Assembly (NCBI GenBank): GCA_016124455.1
Contig: WGNQ01000019.1
Coordinates: 1-34,223, forward strand
DNA from: Sideroxydans sp.
Lineage (GTDB): Bacteria; Pseudomonadota; Gammaproteobacteria; Burkholderiales; Gallionellaceae
Reading direction: 5' to 3'
DNA: 34,223 nt
Part shown: positions 8,347-18,812 of the stretch, piece by piece
Numbering within the stretch: the stretch's first letter is position 1
Layout: each line of letters opens with the position of its first letter
Notes under the pieces: model-generated
The model's database searches: none
The model's input: the letters and a program-made list of their open reading frames with translations, nothing else
What the model was told of the DNA's origin: nothing
Program-made: the position numbers and the translations under genes

Positions 8347-8458
8347 CCGCCAATCTGTAGGATTCAAGCTGTTAGTGCGGTACCTCTGGTTAACCATTTC
8401 CCTTGATATTCAATAGATGCCGGACAACCGTCCACAATTAATCATTAAGGAAATCAAA

Positions 8459-8662
8459 ATGGCAACAGGTACAGTAAAGTGGTTCAACGACGCCAAGGGC
8501 TTCGGCTTTATTACCCCGGATGGCGGCGGCGAAGATCTTTTCGCGCACTTCTCGGCAATTAACGCCGGCGGCTTCAAGTCGCTGCAGGAAAACCAGCGCG
8601 TGACTTACGACGAAGCAACCGGCCCCAAGGGCAAGCAGGCTGCAAACATCGTCCCCCAGTAA
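8459..8662 (+). CDS. Cold-shock domain protein, CspA family
   Basis: The product is a 67-residue single cold-shock domain. It binds single-stranded RNA and DNA and acts as an RNA chaperone that melts secondary structure. RNP1 (KGFGFI) and RNP2 (DLFAHF) are both intact and the length is standard for the family. The frame opens 14 codons upstream, but the ATG at 8459 preceded by AAGGAA gives the canonical MATGTVKWF start. It is a monocistronic plus-strand gene with its own promoter and terminator. Sequence cannot tell whether it is cold-induced or constitutive. Confidence 0.97.
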   Translation: MATGTVKWFNDAKGFGFITPDGGGEDLFAHFSAINAGGFKSLQENQRVTYDEATGPKGKQAANIVPQ

Positions 8663-8677
8663 GCACGGGGATCAACG

Positions 8678-8705
8678 AAAAAACCCGGCGCTGCCGGGTT
8701 TTTTT
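8678..8705. terminator. Bidirectional terminator between cspA and hemerythrin genes
   Basis: AAAAAACCCGGC (8678-8689), loop GCT, and GCCGGGTTTTTT (8693-8704) form a 12-bp perfect stem with A and T tracts on either side. It therefore serves both convergent transcripts and touches the stop codon of the minus-strand hemerythrin gene. Confidence 0.93.
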
Positions 8706-9141
8706 ATGCCTGCGCGGCAGCCTGCCGGGACCGGTAAAAAGCCGCGTACTTCATGTCCTCCTGCAGGATGTGGCCGATCAGCGCCTCCTTGATCCGCAAC
8801 CCGACATCTATCCATTCCGCAGCGAAATCATGGGGAACGGAACGTGCACTGATGTCATACAGCGCCTCGATTAGCCGGTTGTGCCGGCTGGCATGCTCAT
8901 CCGTATCGGGATAATGCCACTCCGCAAACAGCCGCTCCTCGTGCCTGAAATGGCGTTCGGCATCGTCCAGGATGAGCTGCAGCCTGTTCTTGATTTCAGT
9001 GACGCTCATGCGGTCCGCGACAGCCTGGTTCAACTGGTTGACCAGCCGGATAAAATGTTTGTGATCCTCGTCAATCTCCGGGATGCCGACGCTCATCCCG
9101 TCATCCCATTCGATCTTCCATACCTGTGTTTCGCCGGTCAT
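8704..9141 (-). CDS. Bacteriohemerythrin
   Basis: The 145-residue protein is a single hemerythrin four-helix bundle binding a di-iron centre that carries O2. All expected ligands are present in order: H27, H64, E68, H83, H87, H124 and D129, including the HxxxE and HxxxxD spacings. Bacteriohemerythrins store or deliver oxygen, or act as oxygen sensors. The start is ATG at 9141, with GAGGAGG six bases upstream; an ATG six codons earlier lacks such a site. It lies 26 bases after the HD-GYP gene and probably shares its transcript. Confidence 0.94.
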   Translation of the reverse strand: MTGETQVWKIEWDDGMSVGIPEIDEDHKHFIRLVNQLNQAVADRMSVTEIKNRLQLILDDAERHFRHEERLFAEWHYPDTDEHASRHNRLIEALYDISARSVPHDFAAEWIDVGLRIKEALIGHILQEDMKYAAFYRSRQAAAQA

Positions 9142-9167
9142 GCCCTGCCTCCTCAACAAGCCCCATC

Positions 9168-10712
9168 TCAGATACCGGGGAGATTATCCAGCACGAATCC
9201 CTGCTCGCGAAAAAGCCGGAGTGCGGTATCGGCCACGTTGCGGTCAAACAGCACCCCCCGGTTGCGCTCGATTTCCTCCAGTGCCGCCTGCACGCCCAGG
9301 CCGGGACGATAAGGACGGTGCGACGACATGGCCTCGATCGTATCCGCCACCGCGATGATCCTGGCCCACAGCAATATTTCCTCGCCGCGCAGACCGTTCG
9401 GGTAGCCCGAACCATCGAGACGCTCATGGTGCTGCAAGATGACCTGCGCGATTGGCCAGGGGAAATCGATGCCCTTGAGAATCTCGTAACCCGCCTGCGC
9501 ATGCTCCTTGATCAACGCATATTCGATCTCGTTCAAGCGCGATGGCTTTGACAGGATCTCCGCCGGGATCTGGATCTTGCCGATATCGTGCACCAGACTG
9601 GCCAGCTCGATGCCGCGAATCTCGTCTTCCGGCAATCCCAGTTCGCGGGCGATGGCCACCACCAATGCCGCGACACGCCTCTGGTGTCCGGCGGTATACG
9701 GGTCGCGCATTTCCACCGTGGTGGAGATTGCCTGGGTGGTGGCGGCAAAGCCTTGCGCTACCTTGCGCATCAGCTCGTCGTGCGCTTTGCGCATCCGCAG
9801 CGACACAATGCCGAAAGCAAGATCACCCGCCAGTTCTTCAAGAAGCTCCATCTCGTCGGCATTAAAAGCCGGGTGTTCCGGCGAATAAATCGTCAGGGCG
9901 CCGAACGTCCCGGCCGCGTCTTTCAATGGCAGCGACGAACTGGACTGGTAGCCGCGCCTCAGCGCATCGGCACGCCACGGCACCAATGCAGGATTGTTGG
10001 CGAAATCATGATTAACTTGCGGCAGGCCGGTCCTGATCGCTGTCCCGGTAGGTCCCCGCCCCCGCTCGGTATCCGCCCAGGTAATATTCGCCTTGTCGAG
10101 ATAGCCTTCTTCAAAACCGGATTGCGCAACCGGTCGCACGCTCCGGGCGGCGTCCTGCTCGGCAAAACCCACCCACACCATCCGGTAACCGCCGGTTTCC
10201 ACGATCAGGCGGCAGATTTCATCCAGCAGCCCCTGCTCGGATACGGCGTGCACCAGCACCATGTTGCATTTACTCAGCAGCCTGAGCGCACGGGTCAGCC
10301 TGAGCCGGTTCTGTTCGGCGAGCTTGTGTGCGGTAATGTCTTCGTAAATCCCCAGGATGCCGATGATGTTCTGCTCGCCGTCACGCAGCGGAACCTTGGA
10401 CGTACGCAGCCAGACTGTCCGGCCATCCGGCGCGGTCTGGGGCTCCTCGAAACCCAGTTGCGGGATGCCGGACTCAATGACCCGCATGTCGTCGGCACGG
10501 TACGCCTCCGCCTGCGCCTTCCAGCCCATTTCGAAATCGGTTTTCCCGATCAGCTCATCCGGGCCAGCCAGCCCGGCATCCTGTGCAAACAGGGTGTTGC
10601 TCCCCAGATAGCGCAGATTGCGGTCTTTCCAGAAAATGCGGATCGGCACGCCTTCCACGATATTCTGCAGCAAGGCCTGATACCCGTCCGGATGCGTATT
10701 TTTATTCGTCAT
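9168..10712 (-). CDS. PAS-GAF-HD-GYP cyclic-di-GMP phosphodiesterase
   Basis: The 514-residue cytoplasmic signalling protein has a PAS domain (about 15-133), a GAF domain (about 150-300) and a C-terminal HD-GYP domain (about 325-505). The metal-binding HD pair is H375-D376 and the GYP motif is intact at 436-438 within HHERLDGSGYP, so it should hydrolyse c-di-GMP. No membrane segment or receiver domain is present; input must come through PAS and GAF (redox, oxygen or small ligand). The start is ATG at 10712 with only a weak AAGAG upstream. The bacteriohemerythrin gene follows directly, which suggests an oxygen or redox link. Confidence 0.93.
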   Translation of the reverse strand: MTNKNTHPDGYQALLQNIVEGVPIRIFWKDRNLRYLGSNTLFAQDAGLAGPDELIGKTDFEMGWKAQAEAYRADDMRVIESGIPQLGFEEPQTAPDGRTVWLRTSKVPLRDGEQNIIGILGIYEDITAHKLAEQNRLRLTRALRLLSKCNMVLVHAVSEQGLLDEICRLIVETGGYRMVWVGFAEQDAARSVRPVAQSGFEEGYLDKANITWADTERGRGPTGTAIRTGLPQVNHDFANNPALVPWRADALRRGYQSSSSLPLKDAAGTFGALTIYSPEHPAFNADEMELLEELAGDLAFGIVSLRMRKAHDELMRKVAQGFAATTQAISTTVEMRDPYTAGHQRRVAALVVAIARELGLPEDEIRGIELASLVHDIGKIQIPAEILSKPSRLNEIEYALIKEHAQAGYEILKGIDFPWPIAQVILQHHERLDGSGYPNGLRGEEILLWARIIAVADTIEAMSSHRPYRPGLGVQAALEEIERNRGVLFDRNVADTALRLFREQGFVLDNLPGI

Positions 10713-10762
10713 CTACTGGCTCTTGATCAGATGGTTAAGCGTCCCGTGTATCCAGTCGGGAA

Positions 10763-10771
10763 ATATTACCA
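10763..10771 (-). promoter_or_regulatory. Candidate extended -10 promoter for the HD-GYP gene
   Basis: Read on the minus strand, TG-G-TAATAT lies at 10771-10763, an extended -10 form, and would start transcription about 45 bases before the ATG. No matching -35 is seen, so this is tentative. Confidence 0.35.
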
Positions 10772-10844
10772 GCGTCTGCACATTAGTATTGCAAATAAAA
10801 TCCGGCTCCCGGCACCACGTAAAGCCTGGCCATGAAATGAAGAA

Positions 10845-10871
10845 CCAAAAGAAAAGCCACCCGAAGGTGGC
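10845..10871 (-). terminator. Terminator of the urea/amide operon
   Basis: GCCACC and GGTGGC (10856-10861 and 10866-10871) pair perfectly around a four-base loop, TTCG on the minus strand, followed there by TTTTCTTTT. It lies about 37 bases after the response-regulator stop and marks the end of the long minus-strand run that begins at urtA. Confidence 0.9.
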
Positions 10872-10907
10872 CGTTCTTGGCATCAGGGACGGTGCATGCA
10901 CATGGCG

Positions 10908-11849
10908 TCAGCTGGAGGAGGGAATGCGAACCTTCTTCATGGCCAGCGCTGCCGCCGCGGTACGGGTTTCCACGCCCAGTTTCTCGAACACATGCTCCAG
11001 GTGCTTGTTCACCGTCCGGTGGCTGCTTTCCAGAATGTCGCCTATGTCGCGATTGGTCTTGCCATATATCACCCAGTACAGCACCTCGGCCTCGCGCATG
11101 GTGAGATGGAAGGCCGTGACCAGTGCCGCGATAACAGAAGCATGACTTTCTTCCCACAATACGACCAGCCATTCCCCGTCATGCCCCTGGTCCTCGAGTG
11201 ACTGCAGGCTGGCCAGCAGCCGGCTCGCTTCCTTGACCACCACTACCGGCGGATCGCGGCTCTCCAGGGTGGCCTGCCGCGCCTTCTCTATCCAGGGCAG
11301 CAAATGCTGCTGTATCTGCGCATTGTCGTCGTCGAAATATTCCTGGAGCAGCTTGCGCGCCCCGGGCGTTTGCCAGATCAGGTGGCCATCCGTTTCACGC
11401 ACGACGATGGTCGCCTGCCCGTAGGCATCCAGGGCGGTACGCGCCTGTTTTATCTGCCGCGCATTCTGCATATGCGCGGCAATGCGCACCAGCACCTCCT
11501 GGGGCTTGATCGGCTTGGTCACATAATCGGCGACACCGCTGGCAAAGGCTGCCACCACATGCTCGGTCTCGGTCAGCCCGGTCATGAAGATGATGGGAAT
11601 ATTCTGCGTGACGAAATCATTCTTCATGCGGTTCGCCACTTCAAAGCCATCCATGCCAGGCATCAGCGCATCCAGCAGAATCACATCGGGCCTGCTCTTG
11701 CGTGCGAGCTGCAAGGCGCTCTCGCCGCTCGTGGCAACCAGAACCGTATAGCCGGCATCATCCAGCGCATCATGCAGCAAGGAAAGATTATCCGGCACAT
11801 CATCCACGATCAGGACGACATCCCTGTTGGCACTGTCAAAGTTTTTCAT
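10908..11849 (-). CDS. Response regulator, REC - PAS-like - LuxR HTH
   Basis: The 313-residue protein has an N-terminal receiver domain with D16-D17 and the phospho-acceptor D60 (LLDALMPG), the conserved threonine in IIFMTG and the KP pair in TKPIKP. A middle PAS-like segment covers about 135-230, and a LuxR/NarL-type helix-turn-helix about 245-310 (LTMREAEVLYWV, with HRTVNKHLEHVFEKL). Its ATG overlaps the stop of the transporter-kinase gene as ATGA, so the two form a matched pair. It probably controls the upstream urea/amide genes, being encoded at the end of their run, but no binding site can be assigned from sequence. Confidence 0.92.
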   Translation of the reverse strand: MKNFDSANRDVVLIVDDVPDNLSLLHDALDDAGYTVLVATSGESALQLARKSRPDVILLDALMPGMDGFEVANRMKNDFVTQNIPIIFMTGLTETEHVVAAFASGVADYVTKPIKPQEVLVRIAAHMQNARQIKQARTALDAYGQATIVVRETDGHLIWQTPGARKLLQEYFDDDNAQIQQHLLPWIEKARQATLESRDPPVVVVKEASRLLASLQSLEDQGHDGEWLVVLWEESHASVIAALVTAFHLTMREAEVLYWVIYGKTNRDIGDILESSHRTVNKHLEHVFEKLGVETRTAAAALAMKKVRIPSSS

Positions 11850-14800
11850 AGCGCTTCTCCCTTAAGTCCCTTGCGCAGGAAATCCTTCATCGCATCGAAC
11901 TGGAACTGGCGCGTCAGTTGACGCATCTTGTCGACAAATTCCCCATAAGCAGGATCCATTTCCTCGACCTCATCCAGCTGGCCCAGTATCCCCCGCACAT
12001 AACCGAGCTCGATTTGTTCGCCCAGGTCGCGCAAATATTTCCCCGGGGGATACTGCAATTGCGTGGCGATGACGGCGACGTCACCCGTGGTCGGCAATGC
12101 TTCGACCGTTACCCATTCCAGCCCGAGATGCCGGCCGATCCAGTCCAGCAGGTCATGAATGTTCACCGGCTTGGTAATGAAATTCTCACTGGCGATGCCG
12201 ACATCATTGCCACCGGCCTTTTCAAAGGCATTGGCCGAAATAATCGCGATCTCGCAATCCGTCAGTTCGCCCTGCCTGATCTGCCGTATCGTCTCCCAGC
12301 CGTCTATGCCCGGCATCGCGAGATCCATGAAAATCAGGTGGGGGTTGAAGCGGGGAATCAGCTCGAGGCACTCCTGGCCGGACGCCGCCTGCGCCAGCTG
12401 AAAGCCGAGCGGCTCCAGCATGTTGACCAGCAGATCCCGGTCATTTTTTTCATTGTCGACGATCATGATGCGCCGGCGCACACCGACATAACCGACATAC
12501 TGGATGCGGGCGCTTCCCTGCACGACTGCCAGCGACTGCGGAATGTGCGGCAGGAACAGGCGTATTCGGAACAGGCAGCCCTTGCCCGCCGCGCTCTCCA
12601 CCGTGAGTTCGCCGCCCATCAGGTCGGCCAGCATCTTGGCGATGGTAAGGCCCAGGCCGGTGCCGCCCGTTGCGCCGATGTGGGCCGCACTACCGCGCGC
12701 AAAGGGTTCGAAGATGCGCTCCAGTTCCTCCTGGGCAATGCCGGGCCCGGTATCCTCGATCTCAAATGTCGCCATCTCGCTCTGGTATTTGAGGCGGAAC
12801 ACCACCCCGCCCTGGGCCGTGAACTTCACTGCATTGCCCAGGATGTTGATCAGTATCTGCCGCAACCTGCCTGCATCCGCGCGCACCAGGTCCGGCAGCT
12901 CACCCACCAGTTGATAGCGGAAATCGATGCCCTTGTTGCGCGCCTGGAGCTCGAACATGCCGACGATCTGCTGCACGAATTCCGGGAAGTGCAGTGGCTT
13001 GATGGCAAGGCTGACCTTGCCGCCCTCAATACGGGCAATGTCCAGCGTGCCTTCGATCAGCGACAGCAAGTGGTCGCCACTTCTGCGGATCACACTGACT
13101 GCCTGGCGCCGGTTGGCCGGAATGGCGTCATCGCCATCGAGTATCTGGGCATAGCCGAGTATGCTGTTCAGTGGCGTGCGCAACTCATGGCTGATCGCCA
13201 TCACATAGCGGCTTTTTGCCTGGTTGGCCTGGTCGGCGGTCAACCGCGCACTCTGCAGCAGCTGGTCGGTGCGGTGATGGGAATCGATTTCCTGCACCAG
13301 CAACTGGGTCTGGTAGTTGGCCTCTTCCTGGGCGACCTGCCGGCTCTTGTTGGCCAGCACCATCCACCACGCGATCACGCCGGACACCAGCAACAGCCCC
13401 GCTGCAATCCGGATGAACACATCGTGCAAATGATGCAGCAGCACGGTATCGTCGGCTTTCAGGGTCAGGCTTTCCTGGTAGTACAGCATGCCGATCAGCA
13501 AACCGAGGAAGGATATGAATCCGGCCATCATCAATATGTACTGGCCCAGCCCGGCCGCCAGGTAAGGCTTCAGCGAAACCGGCAGAATCTTCCCGAGAAA
13601 ACCGGCCCATTGCTCCGACAGGCGGGCCTGCCGGGGTTTGCACATGTCGTGGCAGCGCGCATCCAGCGTGCAGCACAGGGAGCAGATGCTGCCCTTGTAC
13701 GCCGGACAGTGCGACATGTCCTCCGCCTCGAAAGCCGTGCTGCAGATGCTGCATGAATGCAGGGTGGCGCCGGGTGCTGCATGCAATGGCTCGGGCTGGC
13801 GGGCGATGTAATAACGGCCCTTGGTGAGCCAGGCGAAAAGCGGCGCCAGGATAAGCGGCAAGCCGAGCGAAATGAAAATGGCGAACGGCTGCACTGACTG
13901 GCCGAACAGTCCGAGGTAGACCGAGATCGCCAGTGCGGAAGCGATGCTCATCGCACCGAACCCTACCGGATTGATATCGTAAAGATAGGCGCGCCGGAAC
14001 TCGATGCCGCGCGGGGACAAGCCAAGCGGTTTGTTGATCACCAGATCCGCCACCACGGACATCATCCAGGCTACCGCCACGTTCGAATACAGTCCCAGCA
14101 CCCGCCCCATCACCTGCAGCAGGTCCAGCTCCATGAGCATGAGCGCGATCAGCGTATTGAACACCACCCAGACCACCCGCCCCGGATGGCTGTGGGTCAG
14201 GCGGGAAAAGAAATTCGACCATGCCAGCGAACCGGCATAGGCGTTGGTGACATTGATCTTGAGCTGGGAAACGATCACGAACGTCGCGGTCGCAGCGATG
14301 GCCCAGCCGATATCGGGGAACACATAGCTGCTGTAGGCGGCCAGGTACATCTGGGTCGGGTTCACCGCCAGCTCTTCCGGCACGCCGTGCCGGATGGCCA
14401 GGTAGGCCAGCACGAGCCCGCCCAGCATCTTGATCACACTCAGGACCAGCCAGCCGGTGCCCCCGACCAGCACGCCGATTAGCCAGCGGCGCCGGTTCTG
14501 CTCGGTGCGCTCGGGCATAAAGCGCAGGTAGTCCGCCTGCTCGCCCATCTGCGCAATGATGGCCATGGCCACGGTTACGCCCGCGCTGAACAGGCGGATG
14601 TCGAAGCCGCTGCCGCTCCCGTCCTGGCCGCTGTAGCCGACCAGCCCCGCCATATCCTGCGGCCTGAACAGCAGCAGGTAGATGTAGGGCAGCAACAGCA
14701 TCGCCAGCCAGACAGGCTGGGTCAGCGCCTGCAAGCGGCTGATCGAGGTAATTCCCCGCGTCACCAGCGGAATCACCACGATGGCGCAGATCAGGTAACC

Positions 14801-15286
14801 CCAGACCATCGGGATATTGAAGGCAAGGTTCAGCGCCGAGGCCATGATGGCCGCCTCGAGCGCGAAGAAAATAAACGTGAACGCGGCATAGATCAGGGAG
14901 GTGATCGTGGAACCCAGGTAGCCGAAGCCCGAGCCGCGCGTCAGCAGGTCCATGTCCAGCCCGTGCAGGGCAGAGTAACGGCTCAGCGGGATGCTGGCCA
15001 GGAAGATAATCAGTCCGGTAACCAGGATGGCCAGCGCGGCATTGACAAACCCGCACTCGACCAGCAGCGTCGCGCCGATTGCCTCCAGCACCAGGAAAGA
15101 GGCCGAGCTGAAAGCGGTGTTGGCAACCTGCCATTCCGGCCACTTGCGGTAGCTGCGCGGCGTAAAGCGCAGCGCATAATCTTCCAGCGTCTCGTTGGAT
15201 ACCCAGGTGTTGTAATCCCTGCGTACTTTAAACACATTCTGAACAGCATTACCCTTGCCGGCCGGGTTGTCGTCTTTCACATTCAT
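11846..15286 (-). CDS. NCS1 transporter-hybrid histidine kinase fusion
   Basis: The 1146-residue protein joins a complete NCS1-type permease (about residues 30-500; family of cytosine, allantoin, hydantoin and uracil carriers) to a sensor kinase. After the permease comes a cysteine-rich segment starting at C512 and C515 and ending near 549. Two further membrane helices follow (about 575-650), then a HisKA domain with phospho-acceptor H700 (SHELRTP), an HATPase with DTGPG and GTGLGL boxes, and a receiver domain with D988. It sits in the inner membrane. Transporter-kinase fusions such as CbrA use the carrier module to sense or link transport to signalling. Position directly after ureG (30-base gap) and overlap with the response regulator point to sensing of urea, an amide or a purine/pyrimidine-derived nitrogen source. 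Ligand and transport activity are unproven. The start is ATG at 15286 with a weak ribosome-binding site. Confidence 0.9.
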   Translation of the reverse strand: MNVKDDNPAGKGNAVQNVFKVRRDYNTWVSNETLEDYALRFTPRSYRKWPEWQVANTAFSSASFLVLEAIGATLLVECGFVNAALAILVTGLIIFLASIPLSRYSALHGLDMDLLTRGSGFGYLGSTITSLIYAAFTFIFFALEAAIMASALNLAFNIPMVWGYLICAIVVIPLVTRGITSISRLQALTQPVWLAMLLLPYIYLLLFRPQDMAGLVGYSGQDGSGSGFDIRLFSAGVTVAMAIIAQMGEQADYLRFMPERTEQNRRRWLIGVLVGGTGWLVLSVIKMLGGLVLAYLAIRHGVPEELAVNPTQMYLAAYSSYVFPDIGWAIAATATFVIVSQLKINVTNAYAGSLAWSNFFSRLTHSHPGRVVWVVFNTLIALMLMELDLLQVMGRVLGLYSNVAVAWMMSVVADLVINKPLGLSPRGIEFRRAYLYDINPVGFGAMSIASALAISVYLGLFGQSVQPFAIFISLGLPLILAPLFAWLTKGRYYIARQPEPLHAAPGATLHSCSICSTAFEAEDMSHCPAYKGSICSLCCTLDARCHDMCKPRQARLSEQWAGFLGKILPVSLKPYLAAGLGQYILMMAGFISFLGLLIGMLYYQESLTLKADDTVLLHHLHDVFIRIAAGLLLVSGVIAWWMVLANKSRQVAQEEANYQTQLLVQEIDSHHRTDQLLQSARLTADQANQAKSRYVMAISHELRTPLNSILGYAQILDGDDAIPANRRQAVSVIRRSGDHLLSLIEGTLDIARIEGGKVSLAIKPLHFPEFVQQIVGMFELQARNKGIDFRYQLVGELPDLVRADAGRLRQILINILGNAVKFTAQGGVVFRLKYQSEMATFEIEDTGPGIAQEELERIFEPFARGSAAHIGATGGTGLGLTIAKMLADLMGGELTVESAAGKGCLFRIRLFLPHIPQSLAVVQGSARIQYVGYVGVRRRIMIVDNEKNDRDLLVNMLEPLGFQLAQAASGQECLELIPRFNPHLIFMDLAMPGIDGWETIRQIRQGELTDCEIAIISANAFEKAGGNDVGIASENFITKPVNIHDLLDWIGRHLGLEWVTVEALPTTGDVAVIATQLQYPPGKYLRDLGEQIELGYVRGILGQLDEVEEMDPAYGEFVDKMRQLTRQFQFDAMKDFLRKGLKGEAL

Positions 15287-15316
15287 CAGGTCACGTTTGC
15301 CAGAAAACTTTCCTGC

Positions 15317-15928
15317 TCATAGCATGCCCTCCTGCTCGATAAAGCGGATGATCTCCTGCAGTCCGGCAGCGGTTTTCATGTTGCTGAAAATGAACGGCCG
15401 TTCGCCGCGCATCCGGCGCGCATCCCGGTCCATCACCTCCAGCGATGCGCCGACCATGGGCGCCAGGTCAATCTTGTTGATCACCAGCAGGTCCGACTTG
15501 GTAATGCCGGGACCGCCCTTGCGCGGAATTTTTTCGCCCGCGGAAACATCGATGACATAGATGGTAAGGTCGGACAATTCCGGGCTGAAGGTCGCGGCCA
15601 GGTTGTCGCCGCCGCTTTCCACAAAAATCACGTCCAGGTCGGGGAAGCGCTTGTTGAGGCGATCCACGGCCTCCAGGTTGATGCTGGCATCCTCGCGGAT
15701 GGCGGTGTGCGGGCAGCCGCCAGTCTCGACGCCGATAATGCGCTCCGGCGTCAGTGCCTCGTTGCGCACCAGGAACTGCGCATCCTCTTCCGTGTAGATA
15801 TCGTTGGTGATGACCGCAATGTTGTAGGTGTCGCGCAAAGCCAGGCACAGGGCCAGGGTCAGTGCGGTTTTACCGGAACCAACCGGGCCGCCGATACCGA
15901 CCCGCAGGGGATTTGAACGCCGGGTCAT
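15317..15928 (-). CDS. ureG: Urease accessory GTPase UreG
   Basis: UreG is the SIMIBI-class GTPase that delivers nickel and powers urease activation with UreD, UreF and UreE. The 203-residue protein shows the P-loop GPVGSGKT near residue 14, the nickel-binding CPH motif ([11 protein letters not shown]), an ESGGDN switch and the NKID guanine-specificity motif. Length and motifs are canonical. Its ATG overlaps the ureF stop as ATGA. The transporter-kinase gene begins 30 bases downstream without an intervening terminator. Confidence 0.97.
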   Translation of the reverse strand: MTRRSNPLRVGIGGPVGSGKTALTLALCLALRDTYNIAVITNDIYTEEDAQFLVRNEALTPERIIGVETGGCPHTAIREDASINLEAVDRLNKRFPDLDVIFVESGGDNLAATFSPELSDLTIYVIDVSAGEKIPRKGGPGITKSDLLVINKIDLAPMVGASLEVMDRDARRMRGERPFIFSNMKTAAGLQEIIRFIEQEGML

Positions 15929-16593
15929 GATCTGAAGAGCCTCGTGTATTGGGTTTCGTGGCGACTGCTGGCAATGGCAAACGCCGGCAAATAATTACAA
16001 GCCAGTTCGATGGGGGTCTGTCGTGCTTCTTCGGCAAGCAGATGCAAACGGCTTCCCAGTTGCAGCAGCAGGCGTTGCCCCGCCGTTTGCCCGAACGGTG
16101 CGGCCTTCACCGCCGCCATCACCTGATTCTCCGCCCACGCCCACAGATAACCGGCGAGCGCATCCTCAACCGGGATCGACCAGGCGGCAGCCGCACAACT
16201 CCATGCAAGCGGGAAACTCGGTTCGGGAAAGGCAACGAGGTGCTGCGTCGGGAAATCGCCCATATCTGCAAGCAGGCGTACCAGAGAATAGCCCATTTGC
16301 AGGGTTTCCGCACGCAGTTCCGCGGTTTCCCGCGAGGCAACGAACTCCGCGTCCAGTTCGGCCAGCCGGCGGCCATCTTCCAGCTGCCATGCCCTGATCA
16401 TGTGCGCCAGATAAACCGCCTCGAAGCGGGCGCTGCCGAATTCGAGACAGTCCGCTATCCAGTCCAGGGCCGTTTCCTCACTATGCACCACACCGGTCTC
16501 CACCGCCCATTCCAGCCCCTGCGAATAGGTGTAGGCCCCCACCGGCAGGGCCGGGCTGGAAAGCTGCAGCAAGCGGACCAATGCGGCACTCAT
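15925..16593 (-). CDS. ureF: Urease accessory protein UreF
   Basis: UreF is an all-helical chaperone that binds the urease-UreD complex and gates UreG GTPase activity during nickel insertion. The 222-residue sequence begins [21 protein letters not shown], of which the [12 protein letters not shown] part is the most conserved stretch of the family. It ends with the conserved basic/aromatic tail ([14 protein letters not shown]). The ATG at 16593 overlaps the ureE stop by four bases, and the stop overlaps the ureG start, so ureE-F-G are translationally coupled. Confidence 0.95.
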   Translation of the reverse strand: MSAALVRLLQLSSPALPVGAYTYSQGLEWAVETGVVHSEETALDWIADCLEFGSARFEAVYLAHMIRAWQLEDGRRLAELDAEFVASRETAELRAETLQMGYSLVRLLADMGDFPTQHLVAFPEPSFPLAWSCAAAAWSIPVEDALAGYLWAWAENQVMAAVKAAPFGQTAGQRLLLQLGSRLHLLAEEARQTPIELACNYLPAFAIASSRHETQYTRLFRS

Positions 16594-17099
16594 GATGTAC
16601 GCTGTTTCAGCATCATGTCGTGGATACGCGCACCGCGCCCCTCGCCATCGGCACTGTGGCCATGCGCGTGACCGCCATGGCCGCCATAAGCGCCGCTCTC
16701 CGGTTCGAAGGCAGCCGATGTTTCCACGACGTCCAGACCCAGGCCTCGCACCATTTCGCTCAACACGTGATCCCTGGCGAAGCGCAACCGGCCTGGCTGC
16801 AGCTGCACCGCCACATGCCTGTTGCCGAGGTGGTAGGCGGCACGCGCCAGGGTCAACGCGTTATCGCTGCACACCTCCATCACCATCTCGGGCGCTGCGA
16901 CAACCTCGACGATGCGGCCATCATTCGCCGCCAGCAGATCGCCGCCGCGCAGCACGCTGCCGCGCTCCAGAAAGATGCCCGCTTCTTCGCCGCTCTCCAG
17001 CCGGGTGCGCAACCGGGTCTTGCAGCGCAACTCGAAAGGCAGCACCAGCCTCTCGGTTGCGACTGCGTCAGGTGCGGCCCTTTTTTCGATCAGCAACAT
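16590..17099 (-). CDS. ureE: Urease accessory nickel metallochaperone UreE
   Basis: UreE binds nickel and passes it to the urease activation complex. The 169-residue protein has the N-terminal peptide-binding domain (GIFLERGSVLRGGDLL), the metal-binding domain (YHLGNRHVAVQ, with the conserved dimer-interface histidine nearby) and a histidine/glycine-rich C-terminal tail (GGHGGHAHGH) typical of nickel-storing forms. The frame opens 18 codons upstream, inside ureC. The ATG at 17099, two bases past the ureC stop, gives the standard N terminus. No clear ribosome-binding site is present, so expression probably depends on coupling to ureC. Confidence 0.95.
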   Translation of the reverse strand: MLLIEKRAAPDAVATERLVLPFELRCKTRLRTRLESGEEAGIFLERGSVLRGGDLLAANDGRIVEVVAAPEMVMEVCSDNALTLARAAYHLGNRHVAVQLQPGRLRFARDHVLSEMVRGLGLDVVETSAAFEPESGAYGGHGGHAHGHSADGEGRGARIHDMMLKQRTS

Positions 17100-17101
17100 G
17101 G

Positions 17102-18808
<1,707 letters not shown>

Positions 18809-18812
18809 GACA

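Noticed and set aside
10713..10901. A 62-codon minus-strand frame between the regulator and the HD-GYP gene
   Set aside because: It contains the terminator hairpin at 10845-10871 and overlaps the candidate promoter; composition is not gene-like.
11918..13756. A 612-codon plus-strand frame opposite the kinase part of the fusion
   Set aside because: Antisense to HisKA/HATPase/receiver domains with conserved residues; no domain of its own.
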